Of a DNA stretch of 34,076 nucleotides, positions 20,607 through 28,475 are shown in pieces. A program made the translations under genes and the position numbers. The stretch comes from Caulobacter sp. (GTDB taxonomy: Bacteria > Pseudomonadota > Alphaproteobacteria > Caulobacterales > Caulobacteraceae). The notes below the pieces were generated by a model. The model was given only the letters and a program-made list of their open reading frames with translations. It did no database searches and was not told where the DNA came from. The stretch lies in NCBI GenBank assembly GCA_030680355.1, contig JAUXVF010000007.1, positions 1-34,076 on the forward strand, read 5' to 3'. Numbering within the stretch: position 1 is the first letter of the stretch; each line of letters begins with the position of its first letter.

Positions 20607-20617
20607 TAGAAAAAGGC

Positions 20618-20630
20618 TGGGCGGCGCCCA
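20618..20630 (-). terminator. Weak hairpin between ald and the DUF2061 gene
   Basis: TGGGC-GGC-GCCCA forms a 5-bp stem. It is followed on the minus strand by GCCTTTTT and preceded by a T-run. On the plus strand it is flanked by A-runs, so as a rho-independent terminator it would act only on minus-strand transcripts. Short stem, low confidence. Confidence 0.25.
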
Positions 20631-20715
20631 CAAAAAACAGGATCGGTGAAGCCGTCGGAATTGCTAAGGTCGCGGCCGGTCAAGTCGACCCGTTGTGACG
20701 AGCAGGCGCCCCGAG

Positions 20716-21144
20716 ATGATCAAGCCTGTCCTGGGCCCGATTGACAGTCATGCCCGCGCCCTCACCAAGGCGGTGAGCTGGCGCGTGATCGGCACGCTCG
20801 ACACCTTCCTCTGGAGCTACCTGATCACCGGCCATCCAATGGCCGCCGGCGCCATCGCCTCACTGGAAACGGTGACCAAGGTCGTCCTCTACTATCTGCA
20901 CGAGCGGCTCTGGCGGGTGATCAGACTGAACCCCGACTCGCGCTGGCGCTCCCTGATCAAGGCGGTGACCTGGCGCCTGCTCGGCAGTCTCGACACCTTC
21001 CTGCTCAGCTGGCTGGTCACTCGCCGCCTGAGCTACGCGGTGTCCATCGCCTCGGTCGAGGCCCTGACCAAGATCGGCCTCTATTTCGTCCACGAGCGCG
21101 TCTGGCGTCGCGTGGCCTGGGGCCGGTTCGACCAGCCCGCTTGA
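20716..21144 (+). CDS. Tandem DUF2061 small membrane protein
   Basis: 142 residues made of two copies of the DUF2061 unit: KAVSWRVIGTLDTF (first) and KAVTWRLLGSLDTF (second), each followed by a hydrophobic stretch, an ASxE-xxTK segment and an HER-W end. This suggests a small internally duplicated inner-membrane protein with about four membrane segments. Function unknown. The ATG at 20716 was chosen over a GTG at 20695 because the extra seven residues (MTSRRPE) are not part of the repeat. It lies upstream of the cobalamin riboswitch and is not under its control. Confidence 0.88.
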   Translation: MIKPVLGPIDSHARALTKAVSWRVIGTLDTFLWSYLITGHPMAAGAIASLETVTKVVLYYLHERLWRVIRLNPDSRWRSLIKAVTWRLLGSLDTFLLSWLVTRRLSYAVSIASVEALTKIGLYFVHERVWRRVAWGRFDQPA

Positions 21145-21170
21145 GTTTTCCCGCCCGGCGGTCCAATCAG

Positions 21171-21351
21171 ACGGCAGGCGGTTCCCCTTCCGGGGGCCAA
21201 GAGGGAACGGGGTGTAATTCCCCGGCTGTGCCCGCAACTGTCAGCGGCGAGGGCCGCGTCCGCGCCTCTTCTGATGAAGGGGACGCCACTGGGAAACCGG
21301 GAAGGCGAGGACGTGGTTCGATGACCCGCAAGCCAGGAGACCTGCCGCCGT
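21171..21351 (+). ncRNA. Cobalamin (adenosylcobalamin/B12) riboswitch
   Basis: The conserved B12 aptamer landmarks occur in order: a GGGAACGGGGTG...CCCCGGCTGTGCCCGCAACTGT core (21203-21242), GGACGCCACTGGGAAACCGGGAAGGC (21280-21305) and GATGACCCGCAAGCCAGGAGACCTGCC with the B12 box AGCCAGGAGACC (21331-21342). Closing stem P1 pairs CGGCAGG (21172-21178) with CCTGCCG (21341-21347). It sits in the leader of the TonB-dependent receptor gene, 151 nt before its ATG. It should lower receptor synthesis when cobalamin is plentiful. Confidence 0.97.
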
Positions 21352-21391
21352 CGTCGCTCGTCCGCAGCCCGGGTTCAGGCTGATGGCGCGG

Positions 21392-21409
21392 GAAAGGCTT
21401 GCCTTTCCG
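21392..21409 (+). promoter_or_regulatory. Hairpin in the riboswitch expression platform
   Basis: GGAAAGG-CTTG-CCTTTCC forms a perfect 7-bp stem downstream of the aptamer with no following T-tract. A second possible helix pairs GGGTTCA (near 21372) with TGAACCC (near 21450). TCCTTTGAAGGA (21481-21492), itself a small palindrome, contains the AAGGA ribosome-binding site. This points to control of translation rather than termination. The switching scheme is inference. Confidence 0.4.
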
Positions 21410-21502
21410 TCGAAGCGACCATTGGCCGGCGCGCCGATGTCGTCGCTTTGAACCCAAACGCCTCGCGGCGCCGCGCGGGCTCCTTTGAAGGACCCCCGCG
21501 CC

Positions 21503-23323
21503 ATGAAGCGCCTTCTCCTGACCACCGCGGCGGCCGGCCTGAGCCTGGCCGCCCCCGCCCATGCCGACGTCACCCAGGTCGACGAAATCGTCGTCACCGC
21601 CACCCGTCTGGAGGCCCGCATCGGCGACGCCCCCGGGGTGCGGGTGATCACCGCCGAGGACATCGCCGCCAGCCAGGCGACCTTCGCCGGCGACATCCTG
21701 GAGACCATCCCGGGCCTGTCTCTGAGCCGTAACGGCGATTTCGGCGGCGTGACCTCGGTGCGCATGCGCGGCGCGGCGGCCGACAAGACTCTCGTCCTGA
21801 TCGACGGCGTCGTTCAGAACGACCCCTCCAGCCCCAGCGGCGGCTATGATTTCTCCAGTCTCGACCTTGGCGACGTCGAGCGCATTGAGATCCTCTCGGG
21901 CCCGCAGGGGTCGCTCTGGGGGTCGGACGCCATTGGCGGCGCCATCGCCTTCACCACCCGCGAGCTGGATGGCTGGCGGCTGTCGGCCGAGACCGGATCG
22001 TACGGGACCGCCCGCGCCGTCGTCGCCATCGGCGCCGCCAACGCGCGCGGGGCGATCAGCGCCACGGCCTCCGGCTATTCCACCGACGGACTTTCCAAGG
22101 CCGCGATCGGAACCGAGAAGGACGGCTTCACCAGCTGGACCATCGGCGGCGCCGGTCGGCTGAACCTGGGCGACAGCGTCCGGCTGGACGGCCGGGTGCG
22201 CTACAATCAGGCGAAAATCGCCATCGACGGCTATGACGCCTTCTTTGTCTTCGGCGACACCGACGAGCGGTCGGAGAACCGCAGCTGGACGGGTCTGGCC
22301 CGGGCCTCGGTCGACGGCTTTCTGGGCCTGAACACCGTGGCGGAGGTCAGCCTCTATGACTTGACCCGCGACTATGTTTCGACCTTCGGATCGACCTATG
22401 ACGCGCGCCGCGCCACCTGGCGGGTCACCTCGGGGCGCGGCGCGGCCGAGGACGTCTTCGCCTTCCTGCTCGGCGTCGAGCGGGACGACACCGAGGCTTC
22501 GATCAGCACCGGCGAAACGGCCGATCTCGGCGCGGCGGCCGTCTTCGGCGTGGTCCGGTTCGCGCCGTTTGAGCGGCTGTCGATGACGGCCAGCCTGCGC
22601 CACGACGACCCCGACGCCTACCAGGCCAAGTCCACGGCCCGGCTCGCGGGGGCGCTCGATCTGCCGGGCGGTCTTCTCGTCTCCGCCAGTGTCGGCCAGG
22701 GTTTCAAGACCCCCACGATCAGCCAGACGGTTTGCGACTATTGCTGGCCGGCCGGCCCCTCAACCGGCCTGCGTCCGGAAACGGCCGAGGGCTGGGATGT
22801 CGGCGTCAGCTGGCGGTCGAGCGACGAGCGACTGTTCGCCCGGATCACCGGCTACCGGCTCGAGGTCAAGGACCAGATCAGCTACGGCGCCGGCCGCTAC
22901 GTGAACATCGACCATACGAAGACCACCGGGGTCGAGGTCGAGGTCGAGGCCGCGCTCACCGACCGGCTGGGCCTGCGCGCGGCCTACGCCTTCACCGACG
23001 CCGTCGACGAAGCCACCGGTCAGGAGCTGACGCGAGCCCCGGCCCAGTCAGGGTCTCTGGGACTGACCTGGCGGGGGGACCGTCTCGGCGCCGCCCTGAC
23101 CGCGCGGGCGGAGGGGGATCAGGCCGACTACAATCCCTCGACCTTCTCGCCGGACCGACGGAAAGGCTACGTGACCGCCAACCTGGCCGGAAGCTGGCGG
23201 CTGTCGGACCGCATCGACCTGACCGGCAAGATCGCGAACCTGACCGACGTCACCTGGCAGCAGTCCCTGGGCTACCGGGAGAGCGGACGAGCCCTGTACG
23301 TCGGTATCAGGCTGCGCAACTGA
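21503..23323 (+). CDS. btuB: TonB-dependent vitamin B12 receptor, BtuB-like
   Basis: An outer-membrane gated channel for cobalamin or cobinamide, 606 residues, as usual for BtuB. A signal peptide (1-21, cleavage after AHA) is followed by the TonB box DEIVVTATR (27-35), a plug domain with DGVVQNDPS and the VERIEILSGPQGSLWGSDAI segment near residue 130, and a beta-barrel ending in the consensus aromatic-rich C-terminus LYVGIRLRN. The ATG at 21503 is preceded by GAAGGA. The upstream cobalamin riboswitch is strong evidence for the B12 substrate. No btuF, btuC or btuD gene is adjacent. Its 3' end overlaps the convergent cytidylyltransferase gene by 17 nt. Confidence 0.93.
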   Translation: MKRLLLTTAAAGLSLAAPAHADVTQVDEIVVTATRLEARIGDAPGVRVITAEDIAASQATFAGDILETIPGLSLSRNGDFGGVTSVRMRGAAADKTLVLIDGVVQNDPSSPSGGYDFSSLDLGDVERIEILSGPQGSLWGSDAIGGAIAFTTRELDGWRLSAETGSYGTARAVVAIGAANARGAISATASGYSTDGLSKAAIGTEKDGFTSWTIGGAGRLNLGDSVRLDGRVRYNQAKIAIDGYDAFFVFGDTDERSENRSWTGLARASVDGFLGLNTVAEVSLYDLTRDYVSTFGSTYDARRATWRVTSGRGAAEDVFAFLLGVERDDTEASISTGETADLGAAAVFGVVRFAPFERLSMTASLRHDDPDAYQAKSTARLAGALDLPGGLLVSASVGQGFKTPTISQTVCDYCWPAGPSTGLRPETAEGWDVGVSWRSSDERLFARITGYRLEVKDQISYGAGRYVNIDHTKTTGVEVEVEAALTDRLGLRAAYAFTDAVDEATGQELTRAPAQSGSLGLTWRGDRLGAALTARAEGDQADYNPSTFSPDRRKGYVTANLAGSWRLSDRIDLTGKIANLTDVTWQQSLGYRESGRALYVGIRLRN

Positions 23324-24017
23324 ACCTGGCGAGGTCCTGCCGTCCGCCGATCAGGTCCAGCACATCGTCCATGACGAAAGCCGGATCGACGGGGTGCAGG
23401 GCGTTGTAGATCGATCGCGCAAATCCCAGGTCGGCCGCCGTCTTCACCCGCCAGTCCAGGCGGGACAGGTCACGGGGATGGCTGAAGCTGGCCTGGGAGA
23501 AGCGTTCGGGATGGGCGCGGATGAACGCCGTCGGCGACACCCTGGCCCTGATTTCGCGCGGCTCGGCGGCGGCGGCGGCAAGGGCCGACGTCGTGATGAC
23601 CTCGACTTCAAGCCCGCGCGGATAGCTGGCGGGGTCACGGTTCGAGACGTAGTCGGCGCCGCTGACGCGCGCGATGCTCACGGCCTCGTCGATCACCCGG
23701 GGGTCGACGAAGGGCGCGTCGCCCTTCACCCGCACGACATGGTCGGCCGGACCCGCGGAGGTGGCGCAGCGGGAAAACCGGTCGAGCAGGTCGCTGGGCG
23801 CGCCGCGAAACACCGCCTGCCCCTGAGACACCAGCCAGGCGGCGAGGACATCATCGGCCGCCTCGCAGCTGGTGGCGACAACGATGCGGGTCAGGGTGCG
23901 GGCGTTGCGCAGGCGTTCAAGCTGCCGCCAGATCATCGGCTGGCCGCTCAACGGCGCGAGGGCCTTGCCGGGCAACCTGCCGGAGCCCATTCGGGCCTGG
24001 ACGATGGCGAGGGTCAT
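23307..24017 (-). CDS. SpsF/NeuA-type cytidylyltransferase (NTP-transferase) family protein
   Basis: A 236-residue GT-A-fold nucleotidyltransferase. It has the N-terminal nucleotide loop VQARMGSGRLPGKAL (6-20), GDAP as the metal-binding strand and the PRGLEVEV segment. SpsF-like proteins activate acidic sugars for surface glycans such as flagellin or capsule decorations. The usual REHVTPY motif is replaced by RARVSPTA, so one conserved His is absent. It is the third gene of a minus-strand operon (37-nt gap to the AKR-like gene). The ATG at 24017 was taken because upstream in-frame codons do not resemble the family. Substrate not determinable. Confidence 0.82.
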   Translation of the reverse strand: MTLAIVQARMGSGRLPGKALAPLSGQPMIWRQLERLRNARTLTRIVVATSCEAADDVLAAWLVSQGQAVFRGAPSDLLDRFSRCATSAGPADHVVRVKGDAPFVDPRVIDEAVSIARVSGADYVSNRDPASYPRGLEVEVITTSALAAAAAEPREIRARVSPTAFIRAHPERFSQASFSHPRDLSRLDWRVKTAADLGFARSIYNALHPVDPAFVMDDVLDLIGGRQDLARFSCAA

Positions 24018-24054
24018 GGCGTCTGCTCCTTCTGAGCGTTGCCGGCGGGCGCCG

Positions 24055-24930
24055 CTAGGCGGCGGCCCACCGACGGGGATCGAGAGCCACCGGATCGTCG
24101 ATGGCCATTTCATCCCAGTTGAGATCGGGCGGCGGGCTGGCGGCGGCGGCGATGACCGCCGACAGCTCGGCCGCGGTGGTGACATTGACCAGAACGGTGC
24201 TGGCCTCAGGCCGCGACAGGGCGAAGCCGAGCGCCGCCTGCAGCGGGTCGCTGCGCCCCTCGGCGATCATCCGCCGCACCCGCGACAGCGAGCCGGAGGC
24301 CGCCTTCAGCGGTGACGGAATGCGGTCGAGCGGCAGGAACAGCAGGCCATTGAGGAAGATGGAGCGCAGCTGCACCTCCACCCCCACGGCCGCGATCTCC
24401 TTCAGGGTCCCGTCGACCAGCATCCGCTGGTCGAGCAGGGAGGCCGGGGCCTGGATCAGGTCGGGGCGGAAACGGCGGACAACCCCGACGGGATCGTCCG
24501 TGGCGTGCAGGGAAATCCCGATCTTGCCGACAAGGCCCTCGTCGCGCAGCTTCTGCAGCCGGGCCCACATGGCGGCGCCGTGCGGACTGAACAGGTCTCC
24601 GGCCAGGGGCACCACCACGGCGTCGGCGTGGGTGACGGCCAGGCGCGCGAGGCTGGCGCGCAGCTCGGCCTCGACAAAGTCGGGACCCCGGTCGGGGCGC
24701 ACCGTGGCGAGGACCAGGCGGAACGGCAGGGGCCGGGGCATCATCTCGCCCAGAAACACCTCCGAGCGGCCCCAGACGCCCGAGGCGTCGAACACCGAAA
24801 GGCCGCCGCGCGCGGCGATGGTCAGGATGTCTCGCGCCTCGGTCTCGGGCGAGCGGCCTCGCACCGGCGTCGTCGCGCCGGGAACGAACTGGGCCGAACC
24901 CAGGCCGAGCTTGGAAATCAAAGCGCTCAT
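24055..24930 (-). CDS. Aldo/keto reductase-fold protein lacking the catalytic tetrad (probable pseudoenzyme)
   Basis: 291 residues with the AKR signature order: GLGSAQF (9-15), FDASGVWGRSEVFLG (47-61), a LATV strand end (74-77), a DAVVVP strand (103-108) and GKIGISLH. Of the AKR tetrad Asp-Tyr-Lys-His only Asp is kept (D48). The Tyr of DTAxxYGxSE is W53, the strand-4 Lys is V77 and the strand-5 His is P108. The fold is clear but classic NADPH-dependent carbonyl reduction is unlikely. It overlaps the upstream aminotransferase-like gene by 4 nt (ATGA), so their products are probably made in similar amounts. It may bind a metabolite or partner rather than reduce a substrate. Confidence 0.82.
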   Translation of the reverse strand: MSALISKLGLGSAQFVPGATTPVRGRSPETEARDILTIAARGGLSVFDASGVWGRSEVFLGEMMPRPLPFRLVLATVRPDRGPDFVEAELRASLARLAVTHADAVVVPLAGDLFSPHGAAMWARLQKLRDEGLVGKIGISLHATDDPVGVVRRFRPDLIQAPASLLDQRMLVDGTLKEIAAVGVEVQLRSIFLNGLLFLPLDRIPSPLKAASGSLSRVRRMIAEGRSDPLQAALGFALSRPEASTVLVNVTTAAELSAVIAAAASPPPDLNWDEMAIDDPVALDPRRWAAA

Positions 24931-25964
24931 GCGTGCCCTTCAGGACAGACGTCAAAAACAAAACCCGCTCGATCCTGGGCGGGCGGCCGGCGGCCTTCCT
25001 CGGCCATCTTTGGCGCGAGGGCGGCGTAGGCGGCGATCAAGGCGAAAATTTCGGGCTCGTCGTGGGCGGCGGAAAGGGCGTGAGCCCCGACCACGATCAT
25101 GCCGCGCCCGGCCATGCCGCGAAGCCACAGCCCCTCGACCTGGGGTTTGGCGAACATCGGCGTCGGCAAGGCGGGATCGCCGACCAGAGTGAAAAGGTGA
25201 TCAGCGCCGGCCGCCGAGACCAGCCGGCCGACCTCGGTCGTCAGTCGCTGACCCATGGCCCGCAGCCGGGGCGCGGCCGGCTCGGCGGCGAGCTGTCGCA
25301 GGGTCGCCGCGGCGGCGGCGAGCGAAGCTTCCTGCGGGGCGGGGAGATCATCGGGATCAAGGGCCAGGATCAGGTCGGTGCGGCCCGTCACCGCGCCGAT
25401 CGGGCGACCGTTGGCGATGGCGGCGCCGAAGACGGCGAGGTCGGGGGTCACGCCCGACAGCCCCTGGGCTCCGGACTCGTGAACCCGGAAGGCTGACACG
25501 CCTTCATCGAAGATCAGCACCGCCCCGGCGGCGTCGGCCGTGCGGCGAACGGCGGCCAGATGGTCGGGCGCGGCGCCCAGCGGGTCGATCACGATCGCGG
25601 CCAGGTCGTCCAGTCCGCCGAACACGCCGCCGTCCCAGACGGCCGCGCGACGACGACCGGTCGCCCGGCGCGCGGCGTCGATGGCGGCGGGCAGGGCCTG
25701 GGATTCCTCGGCGCAGAAGCGGACGGCGCAGGTCGTCGGCAGAAGATCGGACAGGGCGGCTTCGACAACGCCTTGGGCAGGAACGCCCGCGGCGACCGCC
25801 GCCTCAACGGCCGGATGGGCGTGGCCCAGCAGCACCGCGCCGCCGGCCATGTCGAAATCGATGCGTTCGTCACCGCTCCAGTCCCACATCCGGCACCCGG
25901 AGGCGCGCGGACGCGGACCTCCTTGCGGGGCGGGCGGAGCGGGTGTGAAGGCGGCGCGCCCCAT
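24927..25964 (-). CDS. Class III aminotransferase-like protein without PLP lysine (probable pseudoenzyme)
   Basis: 345 residues that follow glutamate-1-semialdehyde aminomutase-type enzymes: WDWSGDERIDFDMAGGAVLLGHAHPAV at the N-terminus, IFDEGVSAFR with D153 (the PLP-N1 contact), and PDLAVFGAAIANGRPIGAV. In the family the last segment reads FGKxxANG or LGKxIGGG, and its Lys forms the Schiff base with PLP; here it is A181 (codon GCC). The phosphate-binding NSGTEA loop is also degenerate (CAEESQA, 84-90). The protein is about 80 residues shorter than usual. The ATG at 25964 has a strong GGAAGGA SD. First gene of the operon with the AKR-like and cytidylyltransferase genes; divergent from xdhC. 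Confidence 0.82.
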   Translation of the reverse strand: MGRAAFTPAPPAPQGGPRPRASGCRMWDWSGDERIDFDMAGGAVLLGHAHPAVEAAVAAGVPAQGVVEAALSDLLPTTCAVRFCAEESQALPAAIDAARRATGRRRAAVWDGGVFGGLDDLAAIVIDPLGAAPDHLAAVRRTADAAGAVLIFDEGVSAFRVHESGAQGLSGVTPDLAVFGAAIANGRPIGAVTGRTDLILALDPDDLPAPQEASLAAAAATLRQLAAEPAAPRLRAMGQRLTTEVGRLVSAAGADHLFTLVGDPALPTPMFAKPQVEGLWLRGMAGRGMIVVGAHALSAAHDEPEIFALIAAYAALAPKMAEEGRRPPAQDRAGFVFDVCPEGHA

Positions 25965-26066
25965 CGGGGTTCCTTCCCGGCATCGGGTGAAGACAGGACA
26001 GACCCTGCGCCCAAGATGCTTAAGGAAGCGGTATCGAGACTGTTTCGCTGAGGTTAATGTCGGGTC

Positions 26067-27062
26067 ATGGACGCCCCACTGCCAGACTGGCCAATCTATG
26101 GACTTGCCGAAGACCAGCGACCCGCTCTGCGCGCGGTCCTGGCCTCGGGTCGACCCGCCGCCCTGGCGACGATTTCAGCGCTCGGCGACGGCGGCCCCCG
26201 TCCGGTCGGCGCCCAGATGGTGTTCGCCGAAGGCCTGATCTCGGGGTTCCTGTCCGGCGGCTGCGTGGAAGGCGACGTGGCGCTCCACGCCCGGGCCTGC
26301 CTCGCCGACGGGCAGCCGCGTCGCCTGGTCTATGGCGAAGGCAGTCCCTGGCCGGACATCCGCCTGCTCTGCGGCGCCCGCATCGAGATCCTCGTTGAAC
26401 GGGTCGCGCCCGACGACGCCGCGGCCGCGACCCTGTTCCGTCTCGAGGCCGCCCGCCGACCCGCCTTCTGGGTGTCGGACGGCCGGCGTCGTCTCTGTGG
26501 CGAGGCGCCCGAAGGCTGGCCGGGCGCCCTGATCCGCCGCCATGACCCGGTCTGGCGGCTGGCCGTCATCGGGGCCGACCCGACCGCCTTGGCCATCGCC
26601 CGGCTCGGGGCCCAGTCGGGACTCGAGACGACCCTGGTGCGCTCGCGCGGTCCGGCCGCCCCCCCGCCGCTGGCCGACGTCGCCTACAGCCGGGACGCCC
26701 CGGGGCCGGCGCTTGCGGCGATCGGGCTGGACGCCTGGACGGCGGTCGCGGTCTGCAGTCACGACATCGAGACCGACCACGAGGCCCTGCTCGCCGCCCT
26801 GCCCTCGCCGGCCCCCTACGTCGGGCTGCTGGGCGCGCGCAAGCGGCTGGCCGAACGGATGGCGCGGTTGCGAGCGGACGGGATCGACGGAACAGCCCTG
26901 ACCAAACTGCGCGCGCCGATCGGCCTCGACCTGGGCGGCAAGGCGCCCTGGGACGTAGCCGTGGCGGCGATCGGCGAGGTGATCAGCCTCAAGACCCGGC
27001 TTCAGTCCGAGGTCGGGCGCGCCCAGTCTCCGGACTTGCCGCCGGTCTTGGTCTCCAGCTGA
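26067..27062 (+). CDS. xdhC: XdhC/CoxI family molybdenum hydroxylase maturation factor
   Basis: 331 residues. The N-terminal XdhC/CoxI domain has SGGCVEGD (63-70). A C-terminal Rossmann-like domain has [10 protein letters not shown] (167-176), GLLGARKR (253-260) and the GLDLGG...[12 protein letters not shown] end. In the family these proteins bind mature Moco, promote its sulfuration and insert it into xanthine-dehydrogenase-type enzymes. A client hydroxylase and mocA lie in the same island, which supports this role. The last 61 nt overlap moaC on the other strand, so the C-terminal 20 residues share sequence with the MoaC C-terminus. Confidence 0.9.
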   Translation: MDAPLPDWPIYGLAEDQRPALRAVLASGRPAALATISALGDGGPRPVGAQMVFAEGLISGFLSGGCVEGDVALHARACLADGQPRRLVYGEGSPWPDIRLLCGARIEILVERVAPDDAAAATLFRLEAARRPAFWVSDGRRRLCGEAPEGWPGALIRRHDPVWRLAVIGADPTALAIARLGAQSGLETTLVRSRGPAAPPPLADVAYSRDAPGPALAAIGLDAWTAVAVCSHDIETDHEALLAALPSPAPYVGLLGARKRLAERMARLRADGIDGTALTKLRAPIGLDLGGKAPWDVAVAAIGEVISLKTRLQSEVGRAQSPDLPPVLVSS

Positions 27063-27481
27063 ACAGCGGTGATGACCATGGCTTTGTCCGCCGCCTTGAG
27101 CATGTCGTAGACGGTCAGGCAGGCGACCGAGACCGCGGTCAGGGCCTCCATCTCCACGCCGGTCGGGCCGGTGGTCCGGACCCGCGCGGTCACGGCCAGC
27201 CCCTCATCATGCGGCTCGACGGACACCTCGACCTTGCTCAGGGCCAGCGGGTGGCAGAGCGGGATGAGGCTTGAGGTCTGTTTGGCGGCCATGACCCCGG
27301 CGATCTCGGCCACGGCGCGGACATCGCCCTTCTTCGCATCGCCGGACAGGGCGAGGTCGCGGGTGTCCGCGCTCATCCGCACCAGACCGGTGGCCACGGC
27401 CTCCCTGACGGTGTCGGCCTTGCCGGTGACATCGACCATGCGGGCGCGGCCCTGGTCGTCGATATGGGTGAGCCTGCTCAC
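27002..27481 (-). CDS. moaC: Cyclic pyranopterin monophosphate synthase
   Basis: Second step of molybdopterin synthesis: converts the MoaA product to cyclic pyranopterin monophosphate. The 159-residue length is standard. It has the N-terminal MVDVTGK motif, the [20 protein letters not shown] block, LIPLCHPL with H77, and [22 protein letters not shown] with D126 and K129 (equivalents of the known catalytic His, Asp and Lys). The start is a GTG at 27481 that overlaps the moaB stop as GTGA. Last gene of the moaA-D-E-B-C operon. Its 3' end overlaps xdhC by 61 nt. Confidence 0.96.
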   Translation of the reverse strand: MSRLTHIDDQGRARMVDVTGKADTVREAVATGLVRMSADTRDLALSGDAKKGDVRAVAEIAGVMAAKQTSSLIPLCHPLALSKVEVSVEPHDEGLAVTARVRTTGPTGVEMEALTAVSVACLTVYDMLKAADKAMVITAVQLETKTGGKSGDWARPTSD

Positions 27482-28029
27482 GTCTCGAGCAGCCGCGGCA
27501 TCAGCTCGACCATGTTGCAGGGCCGATGACGGCTATCGAGCTGGGCGGCGATGACCTTGTCCCAGCCGTCCTTCACGGCCCCGTTCGAGCCGGGCAGGCA
27601 GAAGATGAAGACGCCCTTGATCAAACCGCCCAGGGCCCGCGACTGCAGGGTCGAAAGACCCACCGTCTGGTAGCTGACCAGATGGAAGATCACCGAGAAG
27701 CCGTCGATCTCCTTGTCCAGCAGCGGCCGAACGGCCTCGGGCGTGACGTCGCGGCCGGTCAGGCCGGTGCCGCCGGTGGTGACGATGGCGTCGACGGTCC
27801 CCGACGCCACCCAGGCCTCGATCTGCTGGCGGATGGCCGCGACCTCATCGGGAACCAGCCGCTTGTCGGCCAGCTCATGGCCGGCGGCCCGGACCCGGCC
27901 GGCCAGCAGATGACCGGAGGTGTCGCTCTCTTCGTCGCGGGTGTCGGATACGGTCAGAACCGCGACCCGCACCGGCGTGAGGGTCAGGCTTTCGTCGATC
28001 TTGCCGCCAACGGGCAGGGGCGAGGTCAT
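27478..28029 (-). CDS. moaB: Molybdopterin adenylyltransferase, MoaB/MogA family
   Basis: 183 residues of the MoaB type. It has the MPT-binding [16 protein letters not shown] block (84-99), the [14 protein letters not shown] segment and [11 protein letters not shown] (146-156). It likely activates molybdopterin by adenylylation before metal insertion. The ATG at 28029 is preferred over an in-frame ATG at 28041 because it has GGGAG 5 nt upstream and overlaps the moaE stop as ATGA. Both moaB junctions are 4-nt overlaps, which indicates tight translational coupling. No moeA partner is in the window. Confidence 0.94.
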   Translation of the reverse strand: MTSPLPVGGKIDESLTLTPVRVAVLTVSDTRDEESDTSGHLLAGRVRAAGHELADKRLVPDEVAAIRQQIEAWVASGTVDAIVTTGGTGLTGRDVTPEAVRPLLDKEIDGFSVIFHLVSYQTVGLSTLQSRALGGLIKGVFIFCLPGSNGAVKDGWDKVIAAQLDSRHRPCNMVELMPRLLET

Positions 28030-28475
28030 GAGGTCTCCCATCGTTCGGCGTCTGTCCTATCGCGGTCGGTGGGCTCGATCCAGCGATCGCCGGCCGGACC
28101 GTGCTCCTTCTTCCAGAAGGGCGCGCGGCTCTTGAGATAGTCCATCAGGTGATCGCAGGCCTCGAAGGCCTCGCGACGATGGCTGCTGGCGGTGGCCACG
28201 AAGACCACCGGCTCGCCCGGGGCGATCTTGCCGGTTCGATGCACCACCAGCCAGTCCTGCAGGGTAAACCGTTGCGCGGCGGCCGCGCCCATGCGGTCGA
28301 TCTCGGCGTCGGTGAACCCCGGGTAGGCCTCCAGCTCCAGGCTGACGGTCTCGCCGCGGCCGGCCCGCGCGATGCCGGTGAAGCTGGCCACGGCGCCGGT
28401 CTCGGTCCGGCCGGCGCAGAAGGCGGTCAGCAGGGCGCCGGGATCAAACGGCTCGGTCTGGAGGCGGACGCTCAT
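28026..28475 (-). CDS. moaE: Molybdopterin synthase catalytic subunit MoaE
   Basis: 149 residues. With MoaD it inserts two sulfurs into cyclic pyranopterin monophosphate to form the dithiolene. It carries HRTGKIAPGE, ASSHRREAFEACDHLMDYLK and the active-site segment LKSRAPFWKKE with K115 and K122, which align with E. coli K119 and K126. The ATG overlaps the moaD stop (ATGA), fitting the equimolar D-E complex. Confidence 0.96.
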   Translation of the reverse strand: MSVRLQTEPFDPGALLTAFCAGRTETGAVASFTGIARAGRGETVSLELEAYPGFTDAEIDRMGAAAAQRFTLQDWLVVHRTGKIAPGEPVVFVATASSHRREAFEACDHLMDYLKSRAPFWKKEHGPAGDRWIEPTDRDRTDAERWETS

